From positions 310,001 to 374,000 of the forward strand of contig NZ_JACZCQ010000003.1 of assembly GCF_014904705.1 (NCBI RefSeq): a DNA stretch of 64,000 nucleotides. The letters run 5' to 3'. The number at the start of each line of letters is the position of its first letter. Position 1 is the first letter of the stretch. The position numbers and the translations under genes are program-made. The DNA comes from Nisaea sediminum (GTDB lineage: Bacteria > Pseudomonadota > Alphaproteobacteria > Thalassobaculales > Thalassobaculaceae). Below are positions 60,973-64,000 of the stretch, one piece after another. The notes beneath the pieces are model-generated. The model saw nothing but the letters and a program-made list of their open reading frames with translations. It searched no databases and had not been told where the DNA came from.

Positions 60973-62337
60973 ATGATATTAAAAACAAAAAAAAATATTT
61001 CTCAGCACAATATTCCACAACTCCTAATATATTTTGTTTTTTTATTAATAATAATTAGATCAATTCCATTCATTGCCTCATCAATATTTATAGGATTTTT
61101 CTCGTTTGGACAATTTCTTGATTCAGGAATTGAAAGAAATGAAACAATAATAGGAAGTATTATATCATTAATTGGAATATCTATTTATTTTCTTTACGCA
61201 TTTTACGGACTCAAAGGCATTACTCGTATCTTAGAATCGCCGAGCCCTTTAGATAAAATTAATTCCAGAAAAAGTGAATTCATACTTTTTATTACATTCT
61301 CTTATCTTTTTCATATCGCGCCATACGGAATATCTCCCATCGAAAATGCATTACATGATACTGGAATACTTCAAATATCTAATATTGCCCCCGAGTATCT
61401 TGTTGACATACCCATTCTATTTATCCTGGCAAGTTTCAACGAAAAAATTCGGGCATTCATAAAAAAACTATCATCACTTATTGAAAATCACACACAGACA
61501 AACACAGCAAGAAAAAGACAAAAAACCAACGACACCAATAATCGAAGTGAAAATTATATAATAAAATCAGATCCCGTTTCAGATAAATTGCGACAAAGAG
61601 CACTTTATTCAAGAATTTCTGCATATATTATACTTATATTTATAGTTGCCTTAATAATAGGCCTTTCAGCTATAATATTGAGAACCCTTCAAGAAACGAG
61701 CCTTGCCGCACCCACGAGTGGAATTGGACGACTAATTCAAGAAGAATCTGATGTTAGGGAAAAAATAAATAACGCTTCCCTTCAACTTTCTGAAGCATTC
61801 CATTCAATCGGTATTTCATCAGAAATTAGTGGATTGGGTGATATAGGATCTGGCCCCGTCCCGCAAATCAACTATTCATATATTTTGAAAGATATGAATA
61901 GCAAAATAAAAGAAGAAGAAAAAAATGATATAAAATCACTTATACTTCGATATAACAATCTAGCCGTCTCATTGTCGGCAATAATTGAAAGACGGGCCAA
62001 TGAAAAAAGCACCGACCAATCCGTATCTGATAGAAATTTCTTTTACTCTGCAGCGCAATCAACGCTTGTACGAATAGGATTTGCCATCGTAATACTTTAT
62101 CTTGTAGGGCTTCTTTTTAATCTTTACAGATATATAACTCGGCTAGCGGCTGCATATGATTCTCAGGCCGATGCAATTGAACTGATCGTCTACGATTCTG
62201 AAAAACTAAAGACTCTCGTGGAGGCTTTATCGCCCGAAGCTTATGATTTCGGTAAACCTCCGAACACCCCTATGAAAGAGGTGTCTAGACTATTAGCTGC
62301 AGCTAGTAACATTAGGGGAAAAGCAACAGAAAAATGA
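60973..62337 (+). CDS. AT-rich orphan membrane protein, unknown function
   Basis: 454 residues. Codons are strongly A/T-ending, and Lys, Ile and Asn are abundant, unlike every other gene in the window, so recent acquisition is likely. Predicted topology by eye: four hydrophobic segments in the first 160 residues (for example LLIYFVFLLIIIRSIPFIA), a basic hydrophilic linker with KKTNDTNNRSE-like composition at about 165-205, a segment IILIFIVALIIGLSAII near 215, a roughly 130-residue polar and partly coiled-coil stretch, then VRIGFAIVILYLVGLLFNLY near 365 and a cytoplasmic tail (DSQADAIELIVYDSEKL). I do not recognise the family; no catalytic motif is seen. It stands alone on the far side of the tRNA gene. 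Confidence 0.7.
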   Translation: MILKTKKNISQHNIPQLLIYFVFLLIIIRSIPFIASSIFIGFFSFGQFLDSGIERNETIIGSIISLIGISIYFLYAFYGLKGITRILESPSPLDKINSRKSEFILFITFSYLFHIAPYGISPIENALHDTGILQISNIAPEYLVDIPILFILASFNEKIRAFIKKLSSLIENHTQTNTARKRQKTNDTNNRSENYIIKSDPVSDKLRQRALYSRISAYIILIFIVALIIGLSAIILRTLQETSLAAPTSGIGRLIQEESDVREKINNASLQLSEAFHSIGISSEISGLGDIGSGPVPQINYSYILKDMNSKIKEEEKNDIKSLILRYNNLAVSLSAIIERRANEKSTDQSVSDRNFFYSAAQSTLVRIGFAIVILYLVGLLFNLYRYITRLAAAYDSQADAIELIVYDSEKLKTLVEALSPEAYDFGKPPNTPMKEVSRLLAAASNIRGKATEK

Positions 62338-62500
62338 CAATTTCCGCTTTGACTTTCCAGATTAACCATACCGTAAGGTCAGCCAAGACAGATCTGCCTA
62401 TGCCATTCCAGCATCATCCATCTGGCGCCGCCCCTGCTTGAGAAACTTTTCCTCGCTCGGCGGAAAATCTCTACAGCACTAAGCAATGAGAGTCCGCAAA

Positions 62501-63487
62501 ATGCCCCGTTCCGTCGCAATCTACGAAAAGACCATCGAGAGACTGGCGCCCCGCCTTGAGTCTCTCGATCTCGACATCACGCTCATCCCCTTCACCGCGG
62601 CCGGCGAGTACAGGATCGGCGGCAAAACGGTTCCGCCCGAAGAGGCCGATATCGATTACCTCTGGCTCAGCCCGGACCTGAGTTTCGACAAGCTGGTCGA
62701 GCCCGCGCTCAAGATGGCGCTCCGCACCCGCTCCATCGGCGTAATGCAGACCTTCAATGCCGGTCTCGACAATCCGCTCTACAAGCAGATCGGCCAGAGG
62801 GGCGTCCGGCTCTGCAATTCGGACGCGCAGGCGATTGCGATCTCGGAATATGTCATGGCGAACGTGCTCGCCGCGTTCCACCCGCTGGAGCGGCGCCGGG
62901 AGCTGCAGGAAGCCAAGACCTGGGAGAAAACCCCGTTCCGGGAGATCTCGGGCACGAACTGGCTGATCTTCGGCTACGGCCCCATCGGCCGCAATATCGC
63001 GCGGCGGGCGCGGGCCTTCGACGCCAAAATCTCCGTCATCCGCCGCTCTCCGGGCGCCATCGAGGGCATCGACCGCGTGGGAACGCTCTCCGACATCGAC
63101 GCCTTCCTGCCCGACGCCGATGTCATCGTGCTCGCCTGCGCGCTGAACGACGAGACCCGCGGCATGGCGGGGACACGGTTCTTCGAGGCCGCCAGGGAGG
63201 GAAGCCTGCTGGTCAATATCGGGCGCGGCGGCCTGGTCGTGGATGCGGCGCTGATCGCGGCGCTCGACAGCGGCCGGCTCTCCCGCGCCGTGCTCGATGT
63301 CTTCCACCAGGAGCCGCTGCCGGCCTCCGATCCGCTCTGGGCGCACCCGAAGATCACCCTGACCGCCCACACCTCCTTCAACGGAAGCGGCGTCCGGGCG
63401 CGCTGGGACGAGCTGTTCTTCGACAACCTGCCCCGGTTCCTCCGCGGGGACGCCCTGAAGAACGAGGTTTCGCCGGACACGCTCTGA
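62501..63487 (+). CDS. D-isomer-specific 2-hydroxyacid dehydrogenase family protein
   Basis: 328 residues. NAD-binding fingerprint FGYGPIGRNIARRARAFD near 155, LACALNDETRGMAGTRFFEAAREGSLLVNIGRGGLVVD near 211-248 with the catalytic Arg and Glu regions, and TAHTSFNGSG near 292 holding the catalytic His. It reduces or oxidises a 2-keto/2-hydroxy acid. The ATG at 62501 (MPRSVAIYEK) is preferred with GAGAG upstream; another in-frame ATG lies 15 bases earlier. Substrate not assigned. Confidence 0.87.
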   Translation: MPRSVAIYEKTIERLAPRLESLDLDITLIPFTAAGEYRIGGKTVPPEEADIDYLWLSPDLSFDKLVEPALKMALRTRSIGVMQTFNAGLDNPLYKQIGQRGVRLCNSDAQAIAISEYVMANVLAAFHPLERRRELQEAKTWEKTPFREISGTNWLIFGYGPIGRNIARRARAFDAKISVIRRSPGAIEGIDRVGTLSDIDAFLPDADVIVLACALNDETRGMAGTRFFEAAREGSLLVNIGRGGLVVDAALIAALDSGRLSRAVLDVFHQEPLPASDPLWAHPKITLTAHTSFNGSGVRARWDELFFDNLPRFLRGDALKNEVSPDTL

Positions 63488-63572
63488 CGGTCCGGACGGC
63501 GCGCCATCGCGCCGCTGAAACGGGTATATTCAGCGCGCATGCGCTTTGTCGGGATCACGGGAGGAAGAGATC

Positions 63573-64000
63573 ATGCTGTCGCCTGAAGGACGGGTCATTC
63601 TGGTTACCGGAGCCAACCGGGGCATCGGGCTGGCGATCGCCAAGAGTCTTGCCGCGCGGGGCTACACGCTCAGTCTCGGTGCCCGGCGCCCGGAGACCAT
63701 CCCGCTCGCGGAGATCGGCGGCGATCCGATGGTGCATCACTGGGACGCGGAGGCGCTGGAAACGTCGGCTGGCTGGATCGAGGCCACGATGGCCCGCTAC
63801 GGGCGCATCGACGGCGTCGTGCTGAATGCCGGAATCGAGATCGGCGGCTCCCTCGAGCACGGCACGGAAGAGGAATTCGACAGGATGTTCTCGGTCAATT
63901 TCAAGGGGCCGCTCTGGCTGGCGCGGGCCGCGCTGCCGCATCTGAGAACCTCCGGCGCCGGCCGGGTGATCAATATCGCCTCGCTTGGCGGCAAGCGCGT
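63573..64000 (+). CDS. Short-chain dehydrogenase/reductase (3' end outside window)
   Basis: 142 codons visible. Cofactor motif VTGANRGIGLAIAKSL near 11, VVLNAGIEIG near 83 (NAG motif), and INIASLGGKR near the cut end, where the catalytic Ser lies; the YxxxK follows beyond the window. GGGAGGAAG precedes the ATG. The classical SDR fold is clear; the substrate is not. Confidence 0.88.
   Translation, partial: MLSPEGRVILVTGANRGIGLAIAKSLAARGYTLSLGARRPETIPLAEIGGDPMVHHWDAEALETSAGWIEATMARYGRIDGVVLNAGIEIGGSLEHGTEEEFDRMFSVNFKGPLWLARAALPHLRTSGAGRVINIASLGGKR

Overview
The window is GC-rich chromosomal DNA (by eye well above 60% G+C in most genes) from a bacterium that is very probably an alphaproteobacterium, most likely of the Rhodospirillales. 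The basis is the S4, FolD, CysS, ArgG, GlmU/GlmS and class II DAHP synthase sequences, the PAS_5-type and NnrU proteins, and the abundance of TRAP and Liv-type transporters. This assignment comes from recognising protein families, not from a search. Genes are densely packed on both strands, with many 4-nt ATGA/GTGA overlaps.

Layout. 1-7.8 kb: a Liv-type ABC transporter (LivG, LivH, LivM, binding protein, LivF) flanked by two acyl-CoA ligase-like genes, the first cut by the window edge; it reads as an uptake-and-activation operon for a carboxylate. 7.9-12.6 kb: a lipoprotein and coiled-coil pair, an enolase-superfamily enzyme, a DMT permease, a glutathione peroxidase and a PilZ protein. 13-18.7 kb: a methyltransferase and a lone carbamate kinase, divergent from a TRAP transporter with unusually large membrane subunits. 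18.8-30 kb: tRNA-Ala(CGC), YggT, DUF167, FolD, NnrU, PsuG, ArgG, MsrA, ribosomal protein S4, TerC, TrmJ and citramalate synthase. 30-36.8 kb: a PAS protein, the NadE-GltX-CysS operon and small unknowns. 37-40.6 kb: a peptide-type ABC transporter without its ATPases. 40.6-48.6 kb: an amidotransferase, nicotinate phosphoribosyltransferase, DAHP synthase, a dihaem cytochrome c, glutathione reductase and a multicopper oxidase. 48.7-53.5 kb: a catabolic gene set (semialdehyde dehydrogenase, Asp/Glu racemase-like protein, M24 hydrolase, PLP ammonia-lyase). 53.5-60.6 kb: a two-gene island next to glmS, then glmS, glmU and gph. 60.6-64 kb: tRNA-Val(CAC), an AT-rich orphan membrane protein, a 2-hydroxyacid dehydrogenase and a truncated SDR.

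Three places stand out. (a) A 26-bp repeat of the glmS 3' end (25/26 identical) brackets a roughly 2.9-kb segment carrying a methyltransferase and a TPR-dioxygenase, with no recombinase visible. (b) The rpsD gene has lost its usual stop codon: it reads through its own terminator hairpin into a dispersed palindromic repeat, giving S4 a 43-residue tail. A second copy of that repeat lies 2 kb away. (c) A strongly AT-rich, unrecognised 454-residue membrane protein lies just behind a tRNA-Val gene.

All three transporter binding-protein genes are bordered by strong RNA hairpins that separate them from their co-transcribed permease or ATPase genes. No DNA-binding transcription factor was recognised anywhere in the window.
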